Source: Rotaria socialis (taxonomy: Eukaryota; Rotifera; Eurotatoria; Philodinida; Philodinidae). From it: DNA of 64,000 nucleotides. The notes beneath the pieces are model-generated. The model was not told where the DNA came from. It did not search any database and saw nothing but the letters and a program-made list of their open reading frames with translations. The position numbers and the translations under genes are program-made. Numbering within the stretch: position 1 is the first letter of the stretch; every line of letters begins with the position of its first letter. The DNA is taken from positions 60,743 through 124,742 of the forward strand of contig CAJNYU010002170.1 in NCBI GenBank assembly GCA_905331475.1. The letters are read 5' to 3'. Shown in pieces: positions 48,517 through 60,035 of the stretch.

Positions 48517-50850
48517 GAAAAAATAATTACTATTAATCAATAGATTTATCTATATATTTCTTTTTCTTCTTACTTATCACATATTCATTCGATTGAACAT
48601 CAAATAACAGTGAAGAAAAAAAAACAATACTTAGAAAAAAGAATAACACAAGTTTTTGTTTTTTTGTGCAATTAATCGTTTTCTTCTTTTTTTTTCTTTT
48701 TGTATATGTGTTTCACTCAGATTCGCGAGGATAAATACACAAAATCACATATAAACACGATTTATTTACTATTTCTTCCTTTTTTTTGTACACATATACA
48801 TTTGGTTGTTCTGCTTCAAACAAATGAATAAATAAATAAATTTCATTTAGTTTAATCAATAAAAATCACAAGAACAAATAAATAAAATAGTTATTTTGCT
48901 ATTTTTTGGCCAAGCTGAAAATAATATTTGTAATTATTTGATCTAAAGAAAATGATCTGTGATTTAATACTATTTGTTTCTGAATATCAAATTTTTAAAT
49001 GTTTTTTATATGTTTTCGGGGATAGCAATGTCGTCAAGGCTGCAATCTTCTAGATATGAATGAAAAAAAGGTAAAGTTATTTTCCACGACGCAACCCAAA
49101 GAGCCTACGGCATTGTTCGACAATAAAAGAAGTCGATTGTACATTGATGACGAATGAAAGTTTCAAACATTGTCCTCAATAGAAGTTCGACTTCTCTATG
49201 ATGTAAGTGTGGAGATTTTTAAGAAAAGGGATTTTTTGATGCACTGTCTAGTCTATTTTATAAATTTCACTGATAAAGATCTCGCAAAAAATCAAAAATA
49301 CTTTTATAGGTTCAGTAAATAATTACAATTCTTTGAGTTTTTTAACTTAAAATCTTCAAATTTAGACATGTTCACCGTAAATATCCTAACCATAAATTTA
49401 GCAACGATGTTGAACCATGATTGTTTCAAAAGGAGTCGTGTGTGCATGAATTTCATATTATTTCATATTTAACAGAGTTCATAGGTCGCTTTCATCATGA
49501 TGATTCCGTTTATTTACATACTTCTTGAGGTTTTCAAAACAGAAGCAAAACAGCCTTTATAAAAAATCACAAAAGTAAATTTTTAAGGATTCATGTTTTC
49601 TTTAAACGCTTGAAATGTCATTTCCCAACACATGAAGATCTAGATATTGAACAATATCAATTGATTTGTTCAAGCTTGTAATGAAAATTTGAATACCATT
49701 TTCAATATCAAGAAGATCTTTCTATATTTTTGATTTGATAAATTAATTCTTTCCTCTATACTTACTCTAAAATATTTTAAAAGTAGATCAATTGGTGTTA
49801 AAAATAAAAAGAAGTCATAGAACAGATATACTTTGAAATCCTGTAAGAGATTTGTCCTTTGTTTCGATTGGTAGTTCCTTATTTTTTACACTATGATATA
49901 ATCTTTTCTTTTTGACACAAAAATTGATCAATGTCATAATACAAAACTATGATATTTAATCATATTAATAACCAAAGGCGCGTCAGTTCATTATGAGTTC
50001 CGAACATCAAAAGAGCAGTCTTGGAAAGAATCGTACAGAAAAGAATTTCTTCGTCATCACTTTGTTGATACGGTTATTTTAATTTCTAGTTATAGATAGA
50101 AGAAAAGCTATCAATTGTTAAATAGTACTTGTTTGGTTCTTTCAACTAGAAAAAGAAATCGGTCGGATCATCAGTCTTTACTCAATTTGAATTGGCATAA
50201 GATAAATTCTTACGCAAGTCTTCATAGAATTTACTTGCATCTAGTTAACATAGAAAGGTACTAAATTTGATTACTATTTATTTATTTTTACATTAGTTAA
50301 CAGTAGAAATGATAAGGTGTTACTTATCTATCGTAGATATATTTTTCATCAAGTTAACTCAGAAGAGAAATAATCAAAAATAAATCATGATCAATAGATA
50401 CAATAAAAATTCGTACATAATTTTACATCTAGTAATTTTTATTATCGTTGATAAAAATTGTATTCAAATTTCTTTTACCAATACGTATTGATTCATCTCA
50501 TGCAAGTCATTATTACTCATATGCTGACAAATTTTGTGACAGATGTTATAATCATTTGTATTAGTCACTACAACATCAGATTTTAATTCATTGTTGCATG
50601 CGAGTGGGTTGCAAACCGCGCCCCCCTGTGACGGCACCGTGTGTCGTCACATGTCTTGTTTCTAATTTCGCGCGAGTTTCTCGCTATATGTTCTTTTTTT
50701 CTCTCTCTCGTCTTCATCGCTTTGTCTTTGTCGCGTTTTGAAATTGAATTATGTTATGTTTGGCGCGTCTAGTCAGTTGATACATTTTGTTCTCTCTATG
50801 AGAGTGTGAAAATTATTACAAGAGCTTAAAGATATATATAATACATTATN
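48517..50850. other. AT-rich region with one GC-rich patch and an N
   Basis: The Ral 3' untranslated region lies first. At about 50600-50790 a GC-richer patch contains a hairpin GTGACG...CGTCAC (50628-50653) and CGCGCGAG/GGCGCG phrases. It might be the edge of a repeat. The single N at 50850 adjoins the GH31 fragment. Confidence 0.4.
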
Positions 50851-50965
50851 ATCAAAATGAAAATACTGATGATAATAATGAAAATTCATTATGGATGTAT
50901 CCAGATGCTTTACCACTTATCTACGATGCATTAAATTTTCGAAAAAATTTACAACCATATTTATA
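50851..50965 (+). pseudogene. 115-bp fragment of the GH31 gene
   Basis: Reads in frame for the GH31 residues from about NENTDDNN to NLQPYLY (563-601) and matches the reverse complement of 53227-53341 at every position I compared. It is in opposite orientation to the full gene 1.7 kb away. The left edge touches an N; the right edge diverges abruptly after CCATATTTATA. It is either a very recent inverted copy or an assembly join error. Confidence 0.85.
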
Positions 50966-51836
50966 GTCTACAGTTACAGAATCTATTTGAAGAAATCATT
51001 ATTGCTATGCAAGATTGTCAGTGGCATTGATAAAGAACGATAACCTTCAACAAGAGATGGAGAACGATGTTGTAATTGTCTAATACGAGCTGTTTGCTCT
51101 TGAAAAGAACTTTTGTATATATAAAGAATAGGAAACAATAAAAGTACGATATTGAAGTCCTCAGATCGAATGATCAAAATTATGAGACAATAAATAAATA
51201 AAAGTAATATGCCTTTTAGTTTTAGCAAGAGATTAAAATGAAGTCATCTATGATGAGAGTTCGTTGTTATAAATCAATGATCTGATTTTAAAAAACAATA
51301 TGAATAAAATAGCCATGTATGTGTTTTGATCACGAATGAAAGATTGCCTTTTGTAATTGAATGATGATCATGATATCCAATTTTAGTTGTCAGTAAAATG
51401 AGTTTTAACTTATTCTGTACTATCACATGTACAAAAAACATTTTTTCTGGAGCAATTCTATTGGCAAGCAATAAGATCGATACAATTTGCATACAGCATG
51501 AGTTTGCCTCATCCTATCATAATCGTACTACTAAAACCTGATACCTATTATCAGAACTGTATCGCTGCCAATATTGAAATTATGTTTTTTTATTATTATC
51601 TATGAATCAATCTTTAATGTTAAGTTTAAAAGGTAGAGATGAAGTCAAAAACGCGTTTAGCAAATTTCTATTATCAAGATACGTTGTCTATTGTACGAGA
51701 TAAAAGTCAACGTCGGAGAAAAACTGAGTCATCTTTCTCGCGTTCTTGAATTTTTATTCATGTGCATAATAGCCTTAGTCATCAAGCATTGCAATGAATC
51801 ACTTATATAAATTTGTATGAACTTCTATTCAGTACA
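50966..51836. other. Intergenic region, one weak hypothetical frame
   Basis: A minus-strand frame at 50983-51228 (81 codons) starts with a strongly hydrophobic N-terminus and ends RQLQHRSPSLVEGYRSLSMPL. It has no recognised domain and I do not call it a gene. Nothing else seen. Confidence 0.35.
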
Positions 51837-52039
51837 CAAGGGGAAAACAGCAGACTTTTGGACTTCAAGTTACTTTCAGCTACTTCAAGTAGTTTACTTT
51901 GAAGTACTTTTCAGTTTCAGATTTACCTGAAGTGCTAGAGATTACTTCAAGCTACTTCAGCTGCTTGATCCAACTTTGAATTACTTCAAGCAGCCTACTT
52001 TGACGTACTTTTCTACTTCAAGTCTGCCGTTTCCCCTTG
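51837..52039. mobile_element. hAT-like MITE with CAAGGGGAAA termini (203 bp)
   Basis: Terminal inverted repeats CAAGGGGAAAACAGCAGACTT and AAGTCTGCCGTTTCCCCTTG agree at about 18 of 21 positions. Flanks TCAGTACA (51829-51836) and TCAGTATA (52040-52047) match 7 of 8, an aged 8-bp target duplication. The body is built of degenerate ACTTCAAG/CTTGAAGT and TACTTTGA repeats. It has no coding capacity. Confidence 0.75.
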
Positions 52040-52222
52040 TCAGTATATCTAAAATTGCATGTTACTATTATTTTATATTTAATACAAAAATATAATCATA
52101 TAATCAGAACAAATATATTTCTTCTTTCAAAACTGGAGATTGTTTGCTTTCTTTTCCCATAATAAAGTAAATAACAATAAGTTAATTCATTGTATCATGA
52201 GCAATATGCACAGTGTTTGTAC

Positions 52223-52297
52223 CAAGGGGAAAACTACTGATTGAACTCAGTTAAACTCATTTTAAATCACAAACTCAAAACTAGTAGTTCCCCCTTG
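52223..52297. mobile_element. Short MITE with CAAGGGG termini (75 bp)
   Basis: CAAGGGGAAAACTACT on the left and AGTAGTTCCCCCTTG on the right are inverted repeats. It shares the CAAGGGGAAA terminus with the 203-bp element 184 bp away but has a different, much shorter interior. No target duplication is visible. Confidence 0.6.
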
Positions 52298-52667
52298 ATC
52301 TAGACACTTGCAGTCAGTGTTTACAAGAAACATAAATTTGCTTTAAATAATTTCGACATTTTACTCCGTGATGCTTTGCCTCGCTGGCAATGCCTATTTC
52401 AACACTCATACCATATTCAAATCTATATTTTCATAATACGCCGTGTGCATGATGTGAATTGAAAATTTTCGTGTAGACCATCACTTTAGATTTACCAAAT
52501 ATATAAAATATGATGAGAACATCATATACATTTTGAAAAGTAGCATTATAGTAAAATCGTTTAAAAAAATATCAATGTTTATTTTAATAAACAGCAAACA
52601 GCCAATATAATTTCTGAAATCGAAAATAAACGAAAACATGATCACACTATATCGCAAACATAACCAA

Positions 52668-55028
52668 TTATGCTTGATTGATTACAAACGAACGTTTCTC
52701 ATGACTTGGAAAACGCCATTGAACAAATTTTGGTTTCCCTACAATAACAAACGTGTCAATATGTATTTGCTGTTGATTACATGAAAGACGGATTGCTCGT
52801 AAATCGACTTTTCCCCCTGATTCATTAAAATAATCCATTGTTTCACCATCGTCATCATATAAATTGAATTCACTAGTACCATTTTCTTGAAATGGATAAA
52901 TACGTATTTCAAAATGTTCGTCGGTTTCGAAAGGTAATAATGCACCTTCTCGTACAAATAAAGGAAACATATCTAATGTTGCCGATACTGTTAGAATTTG
53001 TCCACCATCATAAATTTCATCGGTCCAAAAATTATACCATTTTGTACCTGATGGTAAATATAATGTTCGACTAATGGCATTTTCTTCATAAACCGATGCA
53101 ACAAGTAGCCACGGCCCAAGAAGAAATTCAAATGATTGATCACGACATTTAACATCTGATTGAAAATGATAAACAGTCGGACGAATTATTGGATGGCCCG
53201 TCATCATAGCTTCATGTAAAAGTGAATATAAATATGGTTGTAAATTTTTTCGAAAATTTAATGCATCGTAGATAAGTGGTAAAGCATCTGGATACATCCA
53301 TAATGAATTTTCATTATTATCATCAGTATTTTCATTTTGATTTGGACGCCATGAATGTACACAAAATCTTGGGTGAAATATTCCATTTTGTATCCATCGA
53401 ACAAATAATTCAAGGGAAGGTTTTTCACCAGCAAATCCTCCAATATCATGGCCGATTAATGGAAAGCCACTTAGAGATAAATTTAAACCCATTGGAATAT
53501 TATATTTTAATGTATGCCACGAACAATAATTATCTCCTGTCCATGTACCACCATATCTTTGAGTACCAGCGCATGCAGCACGCGTCAATAACCATGGACG
53601 ATATTTAACATTCGTCGTTCTTTGTGCGTCATACGATGCTTTAACCATTAGTATAGTTTGTACAGGTCTCATACTTTCCATTAATTCACCATTAAAACAT
53701 TTGGCACGAGAGTTTTTTATATTAAATTCATTATTATCATTCCATGTACAATCAATACCGTTAGCTAACAATTGTGATGTAACTTGACTTTTCCACCATA
53801 TCACAGTATCTGGATTAGTAAAGTCTAAATGTGCACCGAGACCACCCCAAAATGGTGCAAGATCAGGTTGATTTCCATGCTCATTTTGTATAAACAATGA
53901 GCGACATTCATCAAAAGCTGGATGTGTCGTAAGCATAGCTGGTTTGATATTTGCTAATATTTTCATATGAGCCTTGTGGAAATTTTTTGTTACAGTCAAT
54001 GGTGATGGAACACGCTTTTTATCCCAAACAAAAACATACCGCTTACCATCATCACTATTCATTGAATAACCCGATGATAAATGAAAACCGGTACATTCTA
54101 TATTATATTTTGAACAATTATCAATAAATTTTTTAAGTCTAGTTTGTGCATCGGATGCATCAGTATATTTCATAGCTGAACCTAAATAGCCAAGTGTCCA
54201 TTTTGGTGCTAGTGGACAACGACCTGTTAATTTTGTATATTGCTCAATTACATGTTCAATTAAAGGTCCATTAATAAAATAATAATCAAGATCAGGATCT
54301 TTCGTTTCAAAATACAACATATTACCATAGTAATTATCTATTTCACAACCCATATCAAAGGTACAATCATATGTTGTATCATAAAATAAACCGAATGCAG
54401 AATCGAAACGTAATGTTATATAGAAAGGAATATGTTTATAGAGCGGATCAGTATGCTCAGCATTATAACCCATTGCATCCATATTTCTCATACGATATCG
54501 ACGAAATTTTTTATCGATTGGACCAGTTTTTTCACCTAAACCATAGTAATAATATTGATCATCAGTGGTTGGTCTTGTTAATGTATGTCGAAATTGTTGT
54601 GTTGAATCATGATATTGATAACTACAAATAGGATTATCCTGTAAAAGAATTTTATTATTTACTATCCAAATTATTGCAAATGGTTTATGCAAATAAATTT
54701 TACAAGTAAGCGTCTCAGTAGATATTAATATTTGATTGTCATCATCAATAATATTATAAAAACGAGTCTCATTATTAGTATTTGCTGTAATTTCGTGACG
54801 CAGACGGCCTTCATATGGAACATCATTTGTATCTTCCTCAACAATAGACCATGTGCGTGTAGTAACTGGTTCTCCTCTAGGCCAAACTCGAACACGAATA
54901 AGATTATTAGTTAAAACAGTGATCGTGTATTTTGACGGCGAATCATTTTGTGAAAAAGTTATACTATTCGTTTTATCGTCTCTTGTCCAATGTAGAGTCA
55001 CGTGTTCTATGGAATCTTCTAAAAGCAT
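52668..55028 (-). CDS. Glycoside hydrolase family 31 (alpha-glucosidase-like), intronless, 786 aa
   Basis: Retaining glycosidase, probably acting on alpha-glucosides; the exact substrate is not predictable. The complete GH31 fold is present: N-terminal beta-sandwich (1-240) with YYYGLGEKTGPIDKK at 160-174; TIM barrel with TLGYLGSAMKY at 278-288; catalytic nucleophile Asp431 in TWNDNNEF; acid/base Asp499 in GGTWTGDN; IGHDIGGF at 525-532; HSWRPN; then C-terminal beta domains (to 786). There is no signal peptide, so the enzyme may be cytosolic. One exon of 2.36 kb among intron-rich neighbours suggests acquisition from bacteria or another microbe. It lies 103 bp downstream of the FAD gene on the same strand. 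The ATG at 55028 is 3 nt after an acceptor-like TTTCTAG, compatible with spliced-leader addition. Codon use is AT-rich like the host, so transfer was not recent. Confidence 0.9.
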   Translation of the reverse strand: MLLEDSIEHVTLHWTRDDKTNSITFSQNDSPSKYTITVLTNNLIRVRVWPRGEPVTTRTWSIVEEDTNDVPYEGRLRHEITANTNNETRFYNIIDDDNQILISTETLTCKIYLHKPFAIIWIVNNKILLQDNPICSYQYHDSTQQFRHTLTRPTTDDQYYYYGLGEKTGPIDKKFRRYRMRNMDAMGYNAEHTDPLYKHIPFYITLRFDSAFGLFYDTTYDCTFDMGCEIDNYYGNMLYFETKDPDLDYYFINGPLIEHVIEQYTKLTGRCPLAPKWTLGYLGSAMKYTDASDAQTRLKKFIDNCSKYNIECTGFHLSSGYSMNSDDGKRYVFVWDKKRVPSPLTVTKNFHKAHMKILANIKPAMLTTHPAFDECRSLFIQNEHGNQPDLAPFWGGLGAHLDFTNPDTVIWWKSQVTSQLLANGIDCTWNDNNEFNIKNSRAKCFNGELMESMRPVQTILMVKASYDAQRTTNVKYRPWLLTRAACAGTQRYGGTWTGDNYCSWHTLKYNIPMGLNLSLSGFPLIGHDIGGFAGEKPSLELFVRWIQNGIFHPRFCVHSWRPNQNENTDDNNENSLWMYPDALPLIYDALNFRKNLQPYLYSLLHEAMMTGHPIIRPTVYHFQSDVKCRDQSFEFLLGPWLLVASVYEENAISRTLYLPSGTKWYNFWTDEIYDGGQILTVSATLDMFPLFVREGALLPFETDEHFEIRIYPFQENGTSEFNLYDDDGETMDYFNESGGKVDLRAIRLSCNQQQIHIDTFVIVGKPKFVQWRFPSHEKRSFVINQA

Positions 55029-55131
55029 TATCTAGAAAGATATATATATATATATATACGTATATATAGTAAAAACAAATTTAGAAAATAAAAATAAAGA
55101 AATCGCAAACGAAATTATTAAGCTAACGAAA
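55029..55131 (-). promoter_or_regulatory. FAD-GH31 intercistronic region with acceptor-like site
   Basis: The 103-bp spacer holds a (TA)n tract (55040-55060) and, on the minus strand, TATCTTTCTAG ending at 55032, directly before ATAATG. A pyrimidine-rich acceptor with no upstream donor or exon between two co-directional genes is what an SL trans-spliced operon spacer looks like. Confidence 0.45.
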
Positions 55132-56811
55132 TTAATCATCTGGATATCGCGTTCCATTGATTGTCCATGATGTTGGCGTAAACTGTTTCACAATTGTTTG
55201 CACACGTTTTATATGTTGTTCTTCGAGCATTTCAGCTACACTTTGTAAGCTATTTTGAACTGCATATGTACCGACTACACCTGCTGCTTGTCCTATTGAA
55301 AATTCTACTGGATGTAAACGTGTTGCTGAATTAACTAGAAATGTTTGTGCCATGGTTTTACCAATTACAATCAGATTATCAACATCTCGATTGGTCATTG
55401 CTCGTAGTGGTATATAGTAGGGAAGTATTGGGTAATTTTCGTGCATATAAGATGGATAAGTACATTGACCCATCGAATGAATATCAACATTATAAGCACC
55501 AACGCACAAGCGATCGTCAAAAATATATCCATGTAAATCACGTGCATGACCACTAATAGTTGTAATATTCATTAGAAAATTTTGATAACCGATTGATCGA
55601 CGTGATTCTCGTAAATAAGGCATTTTTGCTAGACCATGACAAGTACCAGCTGCTGAAACCGATCGTATGAGAACTGTTCGATTTGTCCATTGTGTTGGTG
55701 CATTTTTTCGATACCAATAATGATAACCGTAAGCTAGTCGTTCTGCATTTTTGATTGCATCTAAATTCAGTCCACCTTGCCATTGATCTATATCACGTTG
55801 ATGTCGTGTATCAGAAGGGGATAGAAAAAAATATTGATTTCGATAATCATTCCCTCCTGCCCAATTCTGTATTGTTAAATCATGAACCGCAATTGTGTTC
55901 GAATCTGGCGCAGATGTATTTACTCTTCGATATGTCCATATACGTTCCCATGTGAGAGATTCAAACGAATAATTTGCTCCTCCAGTTGGTTCTGGCAATG
56001 GATTTGGTAACTCATCGACAGGTGTCTCTCGTAGTTGTTCAAGAAAATCGAATGTAAATGATTGACCACATGTTGAATTTCCGACACCAGATGTATCACC
56101 ATCGAACTGTTCCATTAAGCCTTGTATATAACTTGCATTTGATAATACTAATACTTCACCCCACGAGGTACCTTCAATGACAAATGAAACATTTCTAAAT
56201 GATAGTTGAGTTTTATTAAACCATGCAGTATCATCTGACGAGTACCAATCAGATAGCTCTTCAGATAAAAATCGACAGTGTGGAGATGTTAAATTCGTAG
56301 TACGTTGTATTGCATCTACTTGAATTATACGACGACCAGTTACATCTTTAGCAACACGTTTTATTACAGTATTATAAAATATACGGACGTTGCTTATTAC
56401 TGGTAATACTACTTGCGAATGAAATAGTTGAGGAATAGAACATTTTGGTGATACCCAACAACGACCAGTATCTCCAAGAACATTAAGCATATGTGCAAAG
56501 AGTAGATTTTGATTATCTAATTGTCCATCAATAGCACCAACATCGAGAGTAAAATTGGTATCCTTATCTTTAATTGTGTGATAGGCAAAATCGGGCGCAC
56601 TAAGAAGTTCAGCTGTTAATTGCCCGCCAACCCAATCTGTTGGTTCAAGTAAACATGTACGTGTATTTAAAATTTTTGAAGCCGATAGTGCAGCGCCGAG
56701 TGCTGATGTTGTACCACCAACAATTAACAATTGACAATCATCAATAGTACGAATATTCGAATAAATCGAATGTATTCTCATGAACAGTATTGGAATAAGT
56801 GCAAACAACAT
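55132..56811 (-). CDS. FAD-dependent oxidoreductase (PF12831-type), intronless, 559 aa
   Basis: Flavoprotein of the FAD_oxidored family, common in bacteria near sugar-degradation genes; its reaction is unknown. Seen: hydrophobic N-terminal signal peptide (about 1-20); Rossmann dinucleotide-binding motif VGGTTSALGAA at 31-41, where Thr-Ser replace the usual small residues; Glu56 of CLLEPTD for ribose binding; GGQLT at 62-66; C-terminal FAD-contact segment DNLIVIGKTMAQTFL...EFSIGQAAGVVGTYA. Several N-x-S/T sequons support passage through the secretory pathway. It is one 1.68-kb exon, like the GH31 gene downstream, and again unlike the host genes. A rotted copy lies 2 kb upstream on the same strand. 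Confidence 0.85.
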   Translation of the reverse strand: MLFALIPILFMRIHSIYSNIRTIDDCQLLIVGGTTSALGAALSASKILNTRTCLLEPTDWVGGQLTAELLSAPDFAYHTIKDKDTNFTLDVGAIDGQLDNQNLLFAHMLNVLGDTGRCWVSPKCSIPQLFHSQVVLPVISNVRIFYNTVIKRVAKDVTGRRIIQVDAIQRTTNLTSPHCRFLSEELSDWYSSDDTAWFNKTQLSFRNVSFVIEGTSWGEVLVLSNASYIQGLMEQFDGDTSGVGNSTCGQSFTFDFLEQLRETPVDELPNPLPEPTGGANYSFESLTWERIWTYRRVNTSAPDSNTIAVHDLTIQNWAGGNDYRNQYFFLSPSDTRHQRDIDQWQGGLNLDAIKNAERLAYGYHYWYRKNAPTQWTNRTVLIRSVSAAGTCHGLAKMPYLRESRRSIGYQNFLMNITTISGHARDLHGYIFDDRLCVGAYNVDIHSMGQCTYPSYMHENYPILPYYIPLRAMTNRDVDNLIVIGKTMAQTFLVNSATRLHPVEFSIGQAAGVVGTYAVQNSLQSVAEMLEEQHIKRVQTIVKQFTPTSWTINGTRYPDD

Positions 56812-58734
56812 ATTTTTTTATAAACTAATCTAAAGACTAAATTATAAGGTAAAACTCTATGCATGATTGAATTGTACATTATTTTAACAAGTGCTATCAG
56901 ATGAATATTGCTTTGTAGCAACTAGTTTATTAATGTAAAAAAACTTGAACCCTTTTCAATATATAAGTAAAATGGTTATTGATGTAAGAATGCCTCATGT
57001 ATCATAGTGATATTTTTAGTAGATGAATCTTTCTCTCTCTCTCTCTCTGATAGTCATTTATCATATGTTTGTAGAAATTTCCTAGACTCATTAGTCATAC
57101 CGACCTATAAGTAATAACAAAGAAATTCGGTTTGATCAAGTGAAAGCATTCTGAAATAGATACCATAAATATCTAGCAATAGAACGACTTACTCATGCTT
57201 AAGGATTTTTCATATTCTTCCGCAAATAAATATAAGAAAAGCATTATGTAGTAATTGATTTACCAGGAAAAAACGGTTCACATCATTTGATTGTTTTCAT
57301 TATCTATCTATTTGTCGATCGTTAGTAAATCAGCAGATGCGCCAAATTGATATTTGGCAATAGGAAAATATTGATGTTATTATGATATCATGATCTAGAC
57401 GGTATCATTTTCTGTTTCTCGCGCACTTACAAGCAATCAAACCAATTCAAGTATTTTATTTAGCAATATGACATTGATTGGCGTAGATGCCAGTTCCATT
57501 CACTAAATATTTAAACATGCCGAGAGAATTTATCAAACTGTACTATCGTACTGTAGAAAAAAAACTATGTACTATTGTGATTAAAACATCACTTAGCTAA
57601 GTAAGTTTCATTTTAATAGTATTCGTGCTGGTATAAGGCTTGTTGTTTAAGTGTAAGTTGAAATTATTTTTGATCTTTATTTTAATCTAGATAATGAATC
57701 ATAAAAGTATTTTTTTTAAATGGTTCAAAAAGTATACTTTCTTAGAGTTGCTTGTCAAATTAGATAGAAACAAAGAATAAAAAAAAAGCCTGATAACGCA
57801 TCTTATTACTGTGAAGAGTTTAGAACAACGAATTTGAGTTGAAAATAAACTATATGTGAATATTACTAAATGAATTAATTACTCACTTGCTTATATTTTC
57901 TTTCGTCACTCGTGCAGACTCGATGAAAGATGAATGTATTTTTATCGGTAAATCGGATAAAAGGATATACATTCACAATGGAAGAACAATGATAAAGTGC
58001 AAAGAAAATTTTTATTCGTTGCTTCATCTTTATACTACTAGTTACATTACATTATCATATCTTCACATTACTCTATTAAACGATATGATAACAGATAGCA
58101 ACAGACGCTTCGTTTTCGTAGTTTTTCTTTCATATCTGCCTTCTATTTTTAATAAATCAAATATTTGAAGTTCCACTTTTTTTTGCCATGAATAGACTTT
58201 TTCATTTAAGTTTCAATATGAATGATGTCCCCCATATCATCAATTACGAAAAATTGAGAACACAGTAGTTCGTGAATTATTTCATTAACTGACTAAAGAA
58301 GAAAGACATGCGCTTGGTGTGTTAAGTTTTATTTTAAAATAACTGTCAATCATGAATAATGTTATTTTCTCGATGATTCATTATTCAAATGAAATATCTA
58401 AATTGCTATAATCGAGTAATTAGTAAAAGATTTTGCTACTAATCATTAGGATAATTTTATTCGAAAATCTCTCTGTTGAAACTCAAAATTTTTCAAAAAC
58501 ATATTTTTCATGTTGGATCAAATTAATAATGAACAATATTAGTGGAATTCTGTAATAGCATCAACCGAAAAGAAAACGAGTAATAAATAAATGAAAATGA
58601 AAATGTTTACTTTTTTATGATGCTGTGTACACCATCTATTATGACAATCGAAAGATTCTCACTAGTAATTTCACAAGTCTTACATGCTTGCTTTTTTAGT
58701 ATAGTTCAGCTACATGTTAAAAATCATGTCAAAC
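56812..58734. other. AT-rich intergenic region
   Basis: No recognised gene. A (TC)n tract lies near 57032-57048. The plus-strand frame 57887-58168 lacks motifs. Confidence 0.45.
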
Positions 58735-60035
58735 TGTATCTGTCCTAACTACATCTGTAATTTGCTCTTTTGTAAATTCCACTAGATGCAAATAAGTTGC
58801 CAAATCAACTAATAACATGTTTACCAAGATTTCTTAATCGTAGTCAGACTATCATTATCTGGATTAGTGCATAGTAACTAAAGGTCTCTAGTAGGAAAGT
58901 ATTGCACAGCAGTCGCGTCTAAATAGTGAATAATTACATTGAAGTATAGGATAGTATCAACATCATAAACAGCTACACATAAATATTCACGCCAACACAT
59001 CTACGTGAGATTATATGTATGGTCACTAGTAGTTGAAATGTTCGTTCGAAAACGCCACAACTCAATAAGTGGTGTGAATTGTGTAAATAAGATACCTTGG
59101 ACAAAAATGAAACCATTTTCATCGTGAAATATGATCGACTAATTATTGCTCAGATAGTATCTTGTACAGATGTATTTTTTCCAAAACTAGTATTAATGTC
59201 TTTAAACAGATCTTTTACTTTGTCGTGCTATTCGCTGATAACATATGGATGTTTCATATCCGATGAGAACCGCGAAGAAAACTCTATAACAATTCTTATT
59301 TCTAGTACAGTTTTGAGCGCTTAAATCACTGAAAGAAATATCAAGTGTATCTAAAGTATATCTATGAATTCATATTCACATAATATTAAGTAAACTAAAC
59401 AGACAATGAGTACCTCGCATAGAACCAAGTAATACCCGATATTCTGGCTTTTCGCTTAACATTCTTCATAATTTTTTAAGAGAGTCAAATGTAAATGATT
59501 CGCCACATGTTACATTTCCAATGGTAGAAATATTATCATGGAATGATGCCATTAAACTTTGTAAATGATTGGTGTTACATGAGAATGTTACTTCACCACA
59601 GGAAGTATCTTGAATCACAACTGATATGTTAGTAAACTATAGTTAAGTTTTAATAACCCATACGCTATCATCTGGTGAATACCCTTTAGGCAGTTCTTCA
59701 CAAAAAAAAATAGACCACATACAAGAAATATTTGACGTATTAAATGCTATATTGACTACATTATAATTACATGACGATCATCCGCATCTTTAATAACACT
59801 TGTAACAGCAGTGTTATAGGATATATGCGAACACAATTTATTGCTAGTAATACGGCTTCAGAATAGAATGCTTCAGAAATACAATATTTCGATGATGCTC
59901 AACAGAGTATGTACAGTAAAATTACTATTTTATAGTGTTGACTGCACGAAAATCAAAAGCAGACATAGCCAGTAGTTCATATTTTTAAGTGTTCATTGAA
60001 TACATCTGTTGTTTCGAATAACACAATGTTTGAAA
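58735..60035 (-). pseudogene. Decayed tandem copy of the FAD oxidoreductase gene
   Basis: On the plus strand, blocks in the same order resemble 55265-56715. Examples: ATTCCACTAGATGCAAATAAGTTGC against ATTCTACTGGATGTAAACGTGTTGC, GGTCACTAGTAGTTG against GACCACTAATAGTTG, TCAAATGTAAATGATTCGCCACATGTT against TCGAATGTAAATGATTGACCACATGTT, and ACTTCACCACAGGAAGTATCTTGAAT against ACTTCACCCCACGAGGTACCTTCAAT. Stops and indels fill all frames, and the middle (matching about 55600-55950) is largely lost. Orientation is the same as the intact gene, so it arose by tandem duplication and then degenerated. Confidence 0.8.

Noticed and set aside
53258-54914. Several plus- and minus-strand frames of 60-110 codons inside the GH31 gene
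   Set aside because: Shadows of the 786-codon GH31 frame.
57887-58168. 93-codon frame left of the FAD pseudogene
   Set aside because: No motif, AT-driven composition, no splice context.
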